Source of the DNA: Planomonospora sp. ID67723
Lineage (GTDB): Bacteria > Actinomycetota > Actinomycetes > Streptosporangiales > Streptosporangiaceae
Direction: 5' to 3'
NCBI RefSeq assembly: GCF_015711605.1
Contig: NZ_JABTEZ010000005.1
Location: 248,001-312,000, forward strand
Length of the DNA stretch: 64,000 bases
Shown: one piece after another, positions 17,259-25,363 of the stretch
Layout of the letters: every line of letters starts with the position of its first letter
Numbering within the stretch: position 1 is the first letter of the stretch
Notes under the pieces: model-generated
The model's input: only the letters and a program-made list of their open reading frames with translations
Database searches by the model: none
What the model was told of the DNA's origin: nothing
Position numbers and translations under genes: made by a program

Positions 17259-19430
17259 GTGACGAGCTTCGACGAGCCGCTGGGCAGGGCACTGGACCCG
17301 AAGACCGCCAGGCTGCTGGAGAGCGTCCTCGATCTGCGCACCGTCGGCGACCTGCTCCGGCACTACCCCCGCCGCTACGCCCAGCGGGGCGAGCTGACCG
17401 ACCTCGACGACCTGCGGGTCGACGATCACGTCACCGTGGTCGGCGAGGTCACCAGGACCATGCGCAAGCCGATGCGCAACAAGGGCGGCACCTGGCTGGA
17501 GGTCGAGGTCGTCGACGGCCGGGGGAGCAAGATCTACCTGTCGTTCTTCGGCAAGGCCTCCCACATCGCCGAGACGCGGCTGCGCCCGGGCGCCCGCGGC
17601 ATGTTCGCCGGGAAGGTCGGCGCGTTCGGCCAGGGCGAGCGGCGCAAATGGCAGCTCGCCCATCCGGAGTTCGAGATGGTCGACGAGTCGGAGACGGAGG
17701 CGGGGGAGTTCGCCGCCGCTCTGGTGCCGATCTACCCGGCGGGCAAGGACGTGACGCCCTGGGCGATCCGGCGGGCCCTGGGCGTCGTCCTCGACACCAT
17801 GGGGACCCTGGACGACCCGCTCCCGGGCGACCTGCGCGCCCGGCACGGGCTCCCCGGACTGAGCGAGGCGCTGCTGGCGATCCACCGGCCGCGCGACCAC
17901 GGCGACGTGACCCGGGCGCGCAAGCGGCTCAAGTTCGACGAGGCTTTCCTGCTCCAGGCCGTGCTGATGCAGCGGCGGATGGCCGCGGAGGCCTGGCCCG
18001 CCACGCCCCGGCCCCGGTGCGACGACGGGCTGCTGGCCGACTTCGACGGGCGGCTGCCGTTCGAGCTCACCGAGGGGCAGCGGAGCGTGGGGGAGGAGAT
18101 CGCGGCCGACCTGGCCAGGGCCCACCCCATGCACCGGCTGCTGCAGGGCGAGGTCGGCGCGGGCAAGACCGTGGTGGCGCTGCGGGCGATGCTCCAGGTG
18201 GTCGACGCCGGCGGCCAGGCCGTGCTGCTCGCCCCCACCGAGGTGCTCGCCCAGCAGCACCACCGGTCGATCTCCGCGATGCTGGGCGACCTGGCCGCCG
18301 GCGGCATGTTCGGCGGCACCGCGGTCGCCCTGCTGACAGGCTCGCTCGGCGCCGCCGCGCGCCGTACGGCGATGCTCGACGCGGCCTCCGGCGCGGCCGG
18401 GATCGTGGTGGGCACCCACGCGGTCCTGCAGGAGAAGGTGCAGTTCGCCGACCTGGGCCTGGTCGTGGTCGACGAGCAGCACCGCTTCGGCGTCGAGCAG
18501 CGCGACGCGCTGCGCGAGAAGGCCGGCGGCGGGCGCCCGCACGTCCTGGTCATGACCGCCACCCCGATCCCGCGCACGGTGGCCATGACGGTCTTCGGCG
18601 ACCTCACGGTCTCCACGCTCTCCCAGCTTCCCTCCGGCCGCGCCCCGATCACCACCCACGTGGTCCCCGTGGCGGAGAAGCCGCACTTCCTGGACCGGGC
18701 GTGGGCACGGCTGCGCGAGGAGGTCGGGCTCGGCAGGCAGGCCTACGTCGTCTGCCCGCGCATCGGCGATCTGGAGGGTGACGAGGGAGACCTGGCCAAG
18801 GGCGACGACGACCGGCGTCCGCCGCTGGCGGTGCTGGACGTGGCGGAGATGCTCTCGCAGGGGCCGCTGCGCGGGCTGCGCACGGCGGTGCTGCACGGCA
18901 AGCTGCCGCCCGAGGAGAAGGACGCGGTGATGCGGGCCTTCGCCAAGGGGGAGGTCGACGTCCTGGTGGCGACCACGGTCATCGAGGTCGGCGTGGACGT
19001 GCCCAACTCCTCGGTCATGGTCATCATGGACGCCGACCGGTTCGGCGTCTCCCAGCTTCACCAGCTGCGGGGCCGGGTCGGCCGTGGCGGCCTGCCGGGG
19101 CTGTGCCTGCTGGTGAGCGAGTCGCCCGGCGGCACCCCGGCCCGCGAGCGGCTCGACGCGGTCGCGGCGACCCTGGACGGCTTCGAGCTCTCCCGGGTGG
19201 ACCTGGAGCAGCGCCGGGAGGGTGATGTGCTGGGCGTGGCCCAGTCGGGCCGCAGGTCGTCGCTGAAGATGCTGCGGCTGCTGCGCGACGAGGACGTCAT
19301 CCAGACCGCGCGTGAGGAGGCCGAGACCATGCTGACCGCCGATCCCGACCTGGCCGGGCACCCGGTCCTGCGGGCGGAGATCGAACGGCTGCTCGCCGAC
19401 GAACGCGCCGAATATCTCGAGAAGACCTGA
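17259..19430 (+). CDS. recG: ATP-dependent DNA helicase RecG
   Basis: Branch-migration helicase that regresses stalled replication forks. The 723-residue protein has an N-terminal wedge/OB domain (DHVTVVGEVTRTMRKP), Walker A GEVGAGKTVVAL near residue 297, the DEQH box in VVDEQHRFGVEQR, and C-terminal motifs V and VI (QLHQLRGRVGRGG). The GTG start has a weak ribosome site. Length is typical for actinobacteria. It lies about 80 bp after the FakA-like gene. Confidence 0.97.
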   Translation: MTSFDEPLGRALDPKTARLLESVLDLRTVGDLLRHYPRRYAQRGELTDLDDLRVDDHVTVVGEVTRTMRKPMRNKGGTWLEVEVVDGRGSKIYLSFFGKASHIAETRLRPGARGMFAGKVGAFGQGERRKWQLAHPEFEMVDESETEAGEFAAALVPIYPAGKDVTPWAIRRALGVVLDTMGTLDDPLPGDLRARHGLPGLSEALLAIHRPRDHGDVTRARKRLKFDEAFLLQAVLMQRRMAAEAWPATPRPRCDDGLLADFDGRLPFELTEGQRSVGEEIAADLARAHPMHRLLQGEVGAGKTVVALRAMLQVVDAGGQAVLLAPTEVLAQQHHRSISAMLGDLAAGGMFGGTAVALLTGSLGAAARRTAMLDAASGAAGIVVGTHAVLQEKVQFADLGLVVVDEQHRFGVEQRDALREKAGGGRPHVLVMTATPIPRTVAMTVFGDLTVSTLSQLPSGRAPITTHVVPVAEKPHFLDRAWARLREEVGLGRQAYVVCPRIGDLEGDEGDLAKGDDDRRPPLAVLDVAEMLSQGPLRGLRTAVLHGKLPPEEKDAVMRAFAKGEVDVLVATTVIEVGVDVPNSSVMVIMDADRFGVSQLHQLRGRVGRGGLPGLCLLVSESPGGTPARERLDAVAATLDGFELSRVDLEQRREGDVLGVAQSGRRSSLKMLRLLRDEDVIQTAREEAETMLTADPDLAGHPVLRAEIERLLADERAEYLEKT

Positions 19431-19441
19431 GATGCCCAGTT

Positions 19442-19475
19442 GCGGGGACGGCCTCCCCCCGAATGCCGTCCCCGC
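19442..19475 (+). terminator. hairpin after recG
   Basis: GCGGGGACGGC and GCCGTCCCCGC form an 11-bp perfect stem with a 12-nt loop 12 bases after the recG stop. No U-tract follows. The remaining bases up to rsmD show no convincing gene. Confidence 0.65.
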
Positions 19476-19718
19476 CTGGGCCCACTCTCGGGTCAGGTGC
19501 CGAGAGCACCGACGTGCGGAAGGGCTCACGATCACGTCGGTCGGCCTTCCCCTGGGTCACTTGAAGGCCGCAGGACTCATCATGCAAGGTGCCGGGGCCC
19601 GAGGGAACGGTCCTTGCGCTTTCGTCGCCACTCCTTGCCCACTCTTGACCTAGATCGACGCGGGAAACCCCTCTGAGCTGCGGTTATGTGTTTCGCCGCG
19701 ACACGGGAGAATGGGGGG

Positions 19719-20288
19719 GTGAGTCGAGTCATCGCGGGGATCGCAGGAGGAAGGCGGCTGGCCGTGCCGCCGGGACACCGGACGCGGCCCACCAGCGACC
19801 GGGCCAGGGAGGGGATCTTCTCCACGGTGGGGTCGCTGCTCGGCTCGCTGGACGGGGCGCGGGTGCTGGACCTGTACGCCGGTTCGGGCGCCGTCGGGCT
19901 GGAGGCGCTGTCGCGGGGGGCGGCCCACGCCCTGCTGGTGGAGTACGAGACCAGGGCGGTCAGGACGATCAGGGCCAACATGTCCGCCCTCGGCCTGCCG
20001 GGCGCCGAGCTCGCCGCCGAGAAGGTGGAGCGGGTGCTCGCCCGGGGTGCCGCGCAGCCGTACGACTTCGTGTTCGCCGATCCGCCCTACGCGGTGACCG
20101 CCGAGGCGGTCGACGCGGTGCTGGGGCAGCTGCGCGACCACGGCTGGCTGGCGCCGGACGCGCTGGTGGCGGTGGAGCGGGAGAGCCGGGGGAAGGACCT
20201 GGTCTGGCCGGTGGGGTTCGAAGAGGAGAGGGTCCGTCGTTACGGCGAAGCGTCCGTTTGGTACGGTCGCGCCGCCGGGAATCCGTAA
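19719..20288 (+). CDS. rsmD: 16S rRNA (guanine(966)-N(2))-methyltransferase
   Basis: Methylates G966 (E. coli numbering) of 16S rRNA in the assembled small subunit. The 189-residue protein has RVIAGIAGGRRLAVPPG at the N-terminus, TRPTSDRAREGIFS, the SAM-binding motif VLDLYAGSGAVGLEAL, and the catalytic FADPPY. The GTG start gives the usual length; an ATG further upstream would add residues not typical of the family. coaD follows after 14 nt, the classic rsmD-coaD pair. Confidence 0.95.
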   Translation: MSRVIAGIAGGRRLAVPPGHRTRPTSDRAREGIFSTVGSLLGSLDGARVLDLYAGSGAVGLEALSRGAAHALLVEYETRAVRTIRANMSALGLPGAELAAEKVERVLARGAAQPYDFVFADPPYAVTAEAVDAVLGQLRDHGWLAPDALVAVERESRGKDLVWPVGFEEERVRRYGEASVWYGRAAGNP

Positions 20289-20302
20289 ACCTGGGGGTCG
20301 CC

Positions 20303-20779
20303 TTGCGTCGCGTTGTCTGTCCGGGGTCCTTCGACCCCGTCACCAACGGCCATCTGGACATCATCGGCCGGGCCTCCCGGCAGTACGACGAGGTCGTCGT
20401 GGCCGTCCTGATCAACATCGAGAAGAAGAGCCTGTTCACGGTGGAGGAGCGGATCGAGATGCTCCAGGCCGTGACCAAGGAGTACGGCAACGTGCGCGTG
20501 GACAAGTTCCACGGCCTGCTGGTGGACTACTGCAGGCAGCAGGAGATCCCCGCGATCGTCAAGGGCCTGCGCGCGGTCAGCGACTTCGACTACGAGCTCC
20601 AGCAGGCCCAGCTGAACTACCGGATGTCCGGGGTCGAGACGCTGTTCATGGCGACCGGGCCCGAGGTGTCGTTCCTGTCCTCCAGCCGGATCAAGGAGAT
20701 CGTCCGGTACGGAGGGAGCGTGGCCGGCCTCGTCCCCGACCTCGTCCTGGAACGCCTGGTCGAGCGGCTCAGGGGCTGA
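20303..20779 (+). CDS. coaD: phosphopantetheine adenylyltransferase (TTG start)
   Basis: Penultimate step of coenzyme A synthesis, forming dephospho-CoA from 4'-phosphopantetheine and ATP. The 158-residue protein has the nucleotidyl-transferase motif VCPGSFDPVTNGHLDIIGRA and the C-terminal VSFLSSSRIKEIVRYGGSV. No ATG or GTG fits; TTG preceded by GGGGG gives the exact family N-terminus (RRVVCPGSFDP). The rare start may lower expression relative to rsmD. Confidence 0.95.
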   Translation: MRRVVCPGSFDPVTNGHLDIIGRASRQYDEVVVAVLINIEKKSLFTVEERIEMLQAVTKEYGNVRVDKFHGLLVDYCRQQEIPAIVKGLRAVSDFDYELQQAQLNYRMSGVETLFMATGPEVSFLSSSRIKEIVRYGGSVAGLVPDLVLERLVERLRG

Positions 20780-20913
20780 GAACCCGGCCGCCGGGGGGCC
20801 GGGAGCCGCGCCGCGGGCCCGCGCTCCGCACCCCGGCGGGCGAGGGCTCGCAGGACAGCCTCCGCACCCTGGTATTCTCTTATTTCGGCCTTGCACGACG
20901 GCGGTGATTCGCC

Positions 20914-21483
20914 ATGCCTGATGAGAGCGGAATGACTCTGCACCTTGATCCCCGAGCCCCCTGGGTGGTGTCCACCCATGATCTGGGTCGGCGACCGGGA
21001 TCGATGCGCGAGATGCATCTCACTCTCCCGGCACCGGCGGACGTCGCGGTCGACATGATCGGCGTCCCCAAGGACGCCGACGTGAAGCTGGACATCCGGC
21101 TTGAGGCGGTCATGGAAGGCGTGCTCGTCACGGGCACGGCACACTCTCCGCTGCGGGGGGAGTGCGCACGGTGCCTGGAACCGGTCACCTCGGAGACCGA
21201 GGTGTCATTCCAGGAGCTGTTCTTCTACTCGGCTGAGGATGCGGCCGAGGATGACTCGCTTCTCGACGGCGAACTGCTCGATCTCGAACCCGTGTTCCGT
21301 GACGCGGTGGTGCTCACACTGCCGCTGAGCCCGTTGTGCAGTGAAGACTGCGCCGGGCTCTGCTCGGAGTGCGGGGTCCGGTTGGCCGACGCCGAGCCTG
21401 GTCACAGGCACGAGGTCATCGACGCCCGCTGGGCCAAGCTGCAAGGCCTGGTTCCGGAACATAACAACGATCAGGAGAGCTGA
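20914..21483 (+). CDS. YceD/DUF177 family protein
   Basis: A 189-residue protein of the DUF177 family, nearly always encoded just before rpmF and linked in plants and bacteria to 23S rRNA accumulation. It has conserved cysteines in [10 protein letters not shown] and [17 protein letters not shown], probably a zinc site. The next gene, rpmF, starts 1 nt after the stop, so the two are translated together. An internal ATG ([11 protein letters not shown]) is an alternative start. A TATTCT sequence at 20873-20878 may be the -10 of the operon. Confidence 0.88.
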   Translation: MPDESGMTLHLDPRAPWVVSTHDLGRRPGSMREMHLTLPAPADVAVDMIGVPKDADVKLDIRLEAVMEGVLVTGTAHSPLRGECARCLEPVTSETEVSFQELFFYSAEDAAEDDSLLDGELLDLEPVFRDAVVLTLPLSPLCSEDCAGLCSECGVRLADAEPGHRHEVIDARWAKLQGLVPEHNNDQES

Positions 21484-21484
21484 C

Positions 21485-21664
21485 GTGGCTGTCCCCAAGC
21501 GCAAGATGTCGCGGAGCAACACTCGCTCCCGCAGGTCGCAGTGGAAGGCCGCCGCGGTTTCGCTCGTGAGCTGCCCCCAGTGCCGCTCGCCGAAGCGTCC
21601 GCACATGGCGTGCCCGACCTGCGGCACCTACAACCGCCGTCAGGTGATCGAGCCCTCCGCCTGA
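21485..21664 (+). CDS. rpmF: 50S ribosomal protein L32
   Basis: A 59-residue large-subunit protein starting [20 protein letters not shown] from a GTG. It has the four-cysteine zinc ribbon (SCPQC and ACPTC). It is almost contiguous with the DUF177 gene and followed by a strong hairpin. Confidence 0.97.
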   Translation: MAVPKRKMSRSNTRSRRSQWKAAAVSLVSCPQCRSPKRPHMACPTCGTYNRRQVIEPSA

Positions 21665-21684
21665 TCGCATTCTGACCGACGGAT

Positions 21685-21714
21685 GCCGGTCGGGGGCCAC
21701 GGCCCCCGACCGGC
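21685..21714 (+). terminator. terminator hairpin after rpmF
   Basis: GCCGGTCGGGGGCC and GGCCCCCGACCGGC form a 14-bp perfect stem with almost no loop 20 bases after the rpmF stop. The following 175 bases before rnc hold no recognised gene. Confidence 0.75.
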
Positions 21715-21890
21715 GTCACCGTTCGCCCACGATGCGATGGCGGTCCGCCCGCGGCTGTGGTGGACGCCGGGGTTCGCGGCATCGCGTGCCCTCCCGGCGC
21801 CCACCACGTCTTCGGGGTCTTTCCCACGGACGCCCTGTCGTCCTCCTCTCGCCATCGCGCAACCGTCCAACAGTCGTGCGAGGAGAAGAC

Positions 21891-22625
21891 GTGGCGACAA
21901 GTGTCAAGCCCGTGGCCGTCGAGGTGGCCAGGGACGAGCTGGAGCGGGTCCTGGCCGTGCGGCTGGACCCGGCGATCCTGGAGCGGGCGCTGACCCACCG
22001 CTCCTACGCCTACGAGAACGGCGGCCTGCCGACCAACGAGCGCCTGGAGTTCCTGGGCGACTCGGTGCTCGGCCTCGTGGTCACCGACACCCTCTACCGC
22101 AACCACCCCGACCTGCCCGAGGGGCAGCTGGCCAAACTGCGGGCCGCGGTGGTCAACATGCGCGCCCTCGCCGACGTGGCCCGCAACCTGGGCCTGGGCC
22201 GCTTCCTGCGGCTCGGCCGGGGCGAGGAGGGCACCGGCGGGCGCGACAAGTCCTCGATCCTCGCCGACACCCTCGAGGCCCTCATCGGCTCGGTCTACGT
22301 CGACAAGGGCCTGGACGAGTCGTTCCGCGTCGTCCACCTGCTCTTCGACGGCCTCATCGCCCGTTCGGCCTCGCTGGGCGCCGGCCTCGACTGGAAGACC
22401 TCCCTGCAGGAGCTCACCGCCTCCGAGTCGCTCGGCGTGCCCGAGTACCACGTCGAGGAGAGCGGCCCGGACCACGCCAAGTCCTTCACCGCGGTCGTCC
22501 GCCTGGGCGGGGAGGCGTACGGCTCGGGTTCCGGCCGGTCGAAGAAGGAAGCCGAGCAGCAGGCGGCCGAGGCCGCGTGGAACCGCATCAGGGCGGCCGG
22601 ACAGGGCGAGCGCGAAGCGAGCTGA
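21891..22625 (+). CDS. rnc: ribonuclease III
   Basis: Double-strand-specific endoribonuclease for rRNA processing and mRNA decay. The 244-residue protein has the catalytic signature [15 protein letters not shown], the second acidic cluster [15 protein letters not shown], and a C-terminal dsRNA-binding domain (about 175-240, [20 protein letters not shown]). The GTG start follows GAGGAG at good spacing. In Streptomyces the homologue (AbsB) also affects antibiotic regulation. The next gene mutM is 20 nt downstream. Confidence 0.97.
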   Translation: MATSVKPVAVEVARDELERVLAVRLDPAILERALTHRSYAYENGGLPTNERLEFLGDSVLGLVVTDTLYRNHPDLPEGQLAKLRAAVVNMRALADVARNLGLGRFLRLGRGEEGTGGRDKSSILADTLEALIGSVYVDKGLDESFRVVHLLFDGLIARSASLGAGLDWKTSLQELTASESLGVPEYHVEESGPDHAKSFTAVVRLGGEAYGSGSGRSKKEAEQQAAEAAWNRIRAAGQGEREAS

Positions 22626-22645
22626 CACCCCCGAAGGAGGGACGC

Positions 22646-23515
22646 ATGCCTGAGCTGCCCGAGGTCGAGGTCGTACGGCGCGGCCTGCAGCACTGGGTGG
22701 CCGGGCGGACCGTCGCCCACGCCGAGGTGCTCCACCCCCGGGCGATCCGGCGCCACCTGCCCGGCGCCGAGGAGTTCGCGGCCCGGCTGAAGGGCCGCAC
22801 GATCGGTTCCGCCGAACGCCGGGGGAAGTACCTCTGGCTCCCGCTGGACAGCCCGGACGCGGTCCTGGCGCACCTGGGGATGAGCGGCCAGCTCCTGGTG
22901 ACCGAGCCCGGCTCGGCGCCGGAGAGACACCTGCGGATCCGGCTGAGCTTCACCGACGGGGGCCCGGAGCTGCGCTTCGTCGACCAGCGGACCTTCGGGC
23001 ACGTGCTGGTCGCCCCGATGACCGCGCGGCTCCCCCGGTGGGTGCCCGAGCCCATCGCGCACATCGCCGCCGACCCCTTCGAGCCCGTGTTCGACGACGA
23101 GCAGTTCGCCATCGATCTCCGGCGCAGGAGAACGGAGATCAAGCGGGCGCTCCTGGACCAGTCGCTGATCAGCGGAGTGGGCAACATCTACGCCGACGAA
23201 GCCCTCTGGCGGGCTCGGCTGCACGGCACCCGGTCCACGGCGACGCTGACCCGGCCGAAGATCGCCGAGCTGCTGGCCGCCGCCCGCGAGGTGATGACCG
23301 AGGCGCTGGACGAGGGCGGAACATCTTTCGACAGTCTCTACGTGAATGTCAATGGCGAGAGCGGTTACTTCGAGCGGTCACTCGCCGTGTACGGCAGGCG
23401 TGACCAGCCCTGCCGCAGATGCGGCGCGCCGATCGTCCGGGAGTCGTTCATGAACCGCTCCTCCTACAGCTGCCCGCGCTGCCAGCCCCGCCCGCGAGCC
23501 CCCCGGAAGGGATGA
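22646..23515 (+). CDS. mutM: formamidopyrimidine-DNA glycosylase
   Basis: Base-excision repair enzyme removing 8-oxoguanine. The 289-residue protein begins [14 protein letters not shown] (catalytic Pro2 and Glu3), has the beta-elimination lysine in [11 protein letters not shown], and ends in a four-cysteine zinc finger (CRRCG and CPRCQ). The helix-two-turn-helix motif [18 protein letters not shown] is present. GGAGG precedes the ATG. Its stop overlaps the first possible start of the acylphosphatase. Confidence 0.97.
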   Translation: MPELPEVEVVRRGLQHWVAGRTVAHAEVLHPRAIRRHLPGAEEFAARLKGRTIGSAERRGKYLWLPLDSPDAVLAHLGMSGQLLVTEPGSAPERHLRIRLSFTDGGPELRFVDQRTFGHVLVAPMTARLPRWVPEPIAHIAADPFEPVFDDEQFAIDLRRRRTEIKRALLDQSLISGVGNIYADEALWRARLHGTRSTATLTRPKIAELLAAAREVMTEALDEGGTSFDSLYVNVNGESGYFERSLAVYGRRDQPCRRCGAPIVRESFMNRSSYSCPRCQPRPRAPRKG

Positions 23516-23517
23516 CC

Positions 23518-23793
23518 ATGACGGATGTCCGATTGACCGCCTGGGTCAGGGGCCGGGTCCAGGGGGTGGGTTTCCGCTGGTGGACGCGGGCGCGGGCGCT
23601 GGAGCTCGGGCTGACCGGCTGGGCGAGGAACACCGGCGACGGCCGGGTCGAGGTCGTGGCCGAGGGCCCCCGGGAGGCGGGCGCCAGGCTCCTGGAGCTG
23701 CTCCGCGGTTGCGGAACTCCGGGGAAAGTGGATGGAGTTGTGGAACGCTGGAGCGAAGCCAAAGGTGATTTGGTGGGTTTTGTGGAACGCTAG
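23518..23793 (+). CDS. acyP: acylphosphatase
   Basis: A 91-residue hydrolase of carboxyl-phosphate bonds. The signature [15 protein letters not shown] holds the catalytic arginine, and [19 protein letters not shown] contains the catalytic asparagine. The second of two adjacent ATGs is preferred because GGAAGG then lies 7 bases upstream; the first ATG (23512) overlaps the mutM stop. It ends the rnc-mutM-acyP unit, a normal actinobacterial order. Confidence 0.93.
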   Translation: MTDVRLTAWVRGRVQGVGFRWWTRARALELGLTGWARNTGDGRVEVVAEGPREAGARLLELLRGCGTPGKVDGVVERWSEAKGDLVGFVER

Positions 23794-23981
23794 GGCTTCC
23801 CCTAAACCACCACATAAGGTATATTTAGCTGTCGAGAGTGCCCACGGGTGCATCCATGCGGAGTGTTCAACTTGACCGTCTCCCTCACCGGTGCGACTCT
23901 TGATAGGAACCACGCGCACCCCTCCCGCGGCAAAGAAGTGCGCGAACCAGTCTGGTCACTCAGCGTGGAGGACCCTTAACC

Positions 23982-24176
23982 ATGGCGAAGGCTCTACTCG
24001 GCCACGTCGGCGGTCCCGACCCTCGGATGGTCTCGGAAATGCGTCGGCTTCAGCAGCGCATCCGCGATCTCGAGGCAGAGCTCACCCGGCTCCAGGCCCA
24101 GAACGACGAGCTCACGGCGAACAGCGGTGAGGAGACGTTCACCCGCCTGCAGGACCGCGAGCCGGCTCTCACCTAG
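23982..24176 (+). CDS. small conserved coiled-coil protein upstream of smc
   Basis: A 64-residue protein, MAKALLGHVGGPDPRMVSEM then a strongly heptad-like helix (QRIRDLEAELTRLQAQNDEL). A protein of this kind stands in the same place before smc in many actinomycetes (memory). The function is unknown; its helix could dimerise or bind another coiled coil. The 188-base upstream gap is AT-rich in places and should hold its promoter. Confidence 0.78.
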   Translation: MAKALLGHVGGPDPRMVSEMRRLQQRIRDLEAELTRLQAQNDELTANSGEETFTRLQDREPALT

Positions 24177-24177
24177 A

Positions 24178-24234
24178 GCCTGTTCCTTCCGGCCCCTCGT
24201 CCGCTGCGCGGGCGTGGGGAGCTGCGGAACAGGC
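24178..24234 (+). terminator. structured hairpin after the coiled-coil gene
   Basis: GCCTGTTCC and GGAACAGGC form the 9-bp outer stem, with further pairing possible inside (CCCC with GGGG). It begins two bases after the stop codon. Confidence 0.5.
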
Positions 24235-24261
24235 CTCAGAGAACCGGCAGGCACACTGTCC

Positions 24262-24286
24262 AGGGACGCCTCAACGGGGCGTCCCT
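24262..24286. terminator. second hairpin, convergent coiled-coil gene / esterase
   Basis: AGGGACGCC and GGCGTCCCT form a 9-bp stem with a TCAACGG loop, followed by TGTCATTT. It lies between convergent genes. Confidence 0.6.
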
Positions 24287-24360
24287 TGTCATTTCCCGTA
24301 GTGCCCTTCCGCGCCGCCCGGCCGCCCGCTGCCCGGCCCCGGTGCCCGGCGGCGTCGCGG

Positions 24361-25161
24361 TCACTTCTCCACGTGGCGTGCCAGGAAGGCGAGCTGGTCC
24401 GGGAGAACCCGGCGGCGGTAGGCCGCGTCGTGGCATCCCCGGGATATCCCGCCCTCGGCCGTGGCCCCCAGCGCCTTCAGGCCCTTCAGCATCGTCTGCG
24501 TCTGCGGGGCCCACTCGTCGCGCTCGCCGCAGCCCAGCCAGAGCGGGATCTCCACCAGCTCGCGCAGCGGAGCCTGCGCCGCGGTGACGGCCGGGGACGC
24601 CGCCGCGACCGCGGCGACCTTCTTGCGGCCCAGCTCTGCGGCGAGCCTGAGTGCTCCCGCGCCCCCCATCGACCAGCCCAGCAGCCCGATCCGCTCGGTG
24701 TCCAGGCCCGCGCCGCGCAGGTAGGGCAGGAGCGCGCCGGAGACGTCCACCGAGGGCCAGTCGTCGACCGAGGCGACCGCGAAGCGCCCGCGGCTCGCAG
24801 CCAGGTAGAGGTCGACCGCGTACACGTCGAACGGGGTCAGCGCGTGACCGTCGGCGCCGTGCAGCATGACCACCACCGGGAGCCTGCCCCGGGCGTCCGG
24901 CGGGAACCCGATCACCACCCGGCGGCCGGCCATCGTGGCGCGCTGCCGTCCACCCGGAGCCGCCTCGGGCGGTTCGGGCATGGTTCCGCACGTGATCTGC
25001 CCGTAGGCGTTCCGGACGCCGTCCGGCCCGAACACCAGGGCGGCGCCGCCCAGCCCCGCCAGGGTGAGCCCGCCGGCCAGCAGAAAGCTTCTCCGCTTAA
25101 GATGATTTTGCCCAGTTCGGAAGGGTTGTGGAGCTTTCCCCTCGCCGCATTCCACTTCCAT
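24361..25161 (-). CDS. secreted alpha/beta hydrolase (esterase, PHB-depolymerase-like), Tat signal
   Basis: A 266-residue hydrolase. The N-terminal region has a twin-arginine signal (LKRRSFLLAGGLTLAGLGGA), so export by the Tat system is likely. The nucleophile elbow is GWSMGGAG, the acid may be in GERDEWAP, and the histidine in SRGCHDAAY. VVVMLHGADGHALTPFDVY is the oxyanion strand. No good ribosome site was found, so the start could be a little different. Substrate unknown. It is divergent from smc across about 200 bp. Confidence 0.8.
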   Translation of the reverse strand: MEVECGEGKAPQPFRTGQNHLKRRSFLLAGGLTLAGLGGAALVFGPDGVRNAYGQITCGTMPEPPEAAPGGRQRATMAGRRVVIGFPPDARGRLPVVVMLHGADGHALTPFDVYAVDLYLAASRGRFAVASVDDWPSVDVSGALLPYLRGAGLDTERIGLLGWSMGGAGALRLAAELGRKKVAAVAAASPAVTAAQAPLRELVEIPLWLGCGERDEWAPQTQTMLKGLKALGATAEGGISRGCHDAAYRRRVLPDQLAFLARHVEK

Positions 25162-25363
25162 GGAGGGCACCCTAGGCCGTGCATGGGCGGGCGCGGGTGA
25201 AGAACGGTAGTCTTCCCCGCAAGGACGCGCCGGTAATCCGGCCTGGGCCCCGGCCGCCACCCCCGAGCCGCTCGCGCACCGCGCCGCCGCGAGGCTGAGG
25301 GAAGGCGCCGTCCGGGCCCCGAGGTGACGGTCTGCATGACCGCCAGGGGATGAGGGGGTTTCC

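Noticed and set aside
17037-19535. 832-codon frame antisense to recG
   Set aside because: Low-complexity His/Gly/Arg shadow of recG third-position bias.
19440-19676. Possible small gene between recG and rsmD
   Set aside because: The reading frames run through a terminator hairpin and show no ribosome site or conserved feature.
20777-20800. CTGAGA-ACCC sequence resembling part of a TPP riboswitch
   Set aside because: It overlaps the coaD stop; the second conserved TPP element (GAACCTGA) is missing. None was seen before thiL or thiD either.
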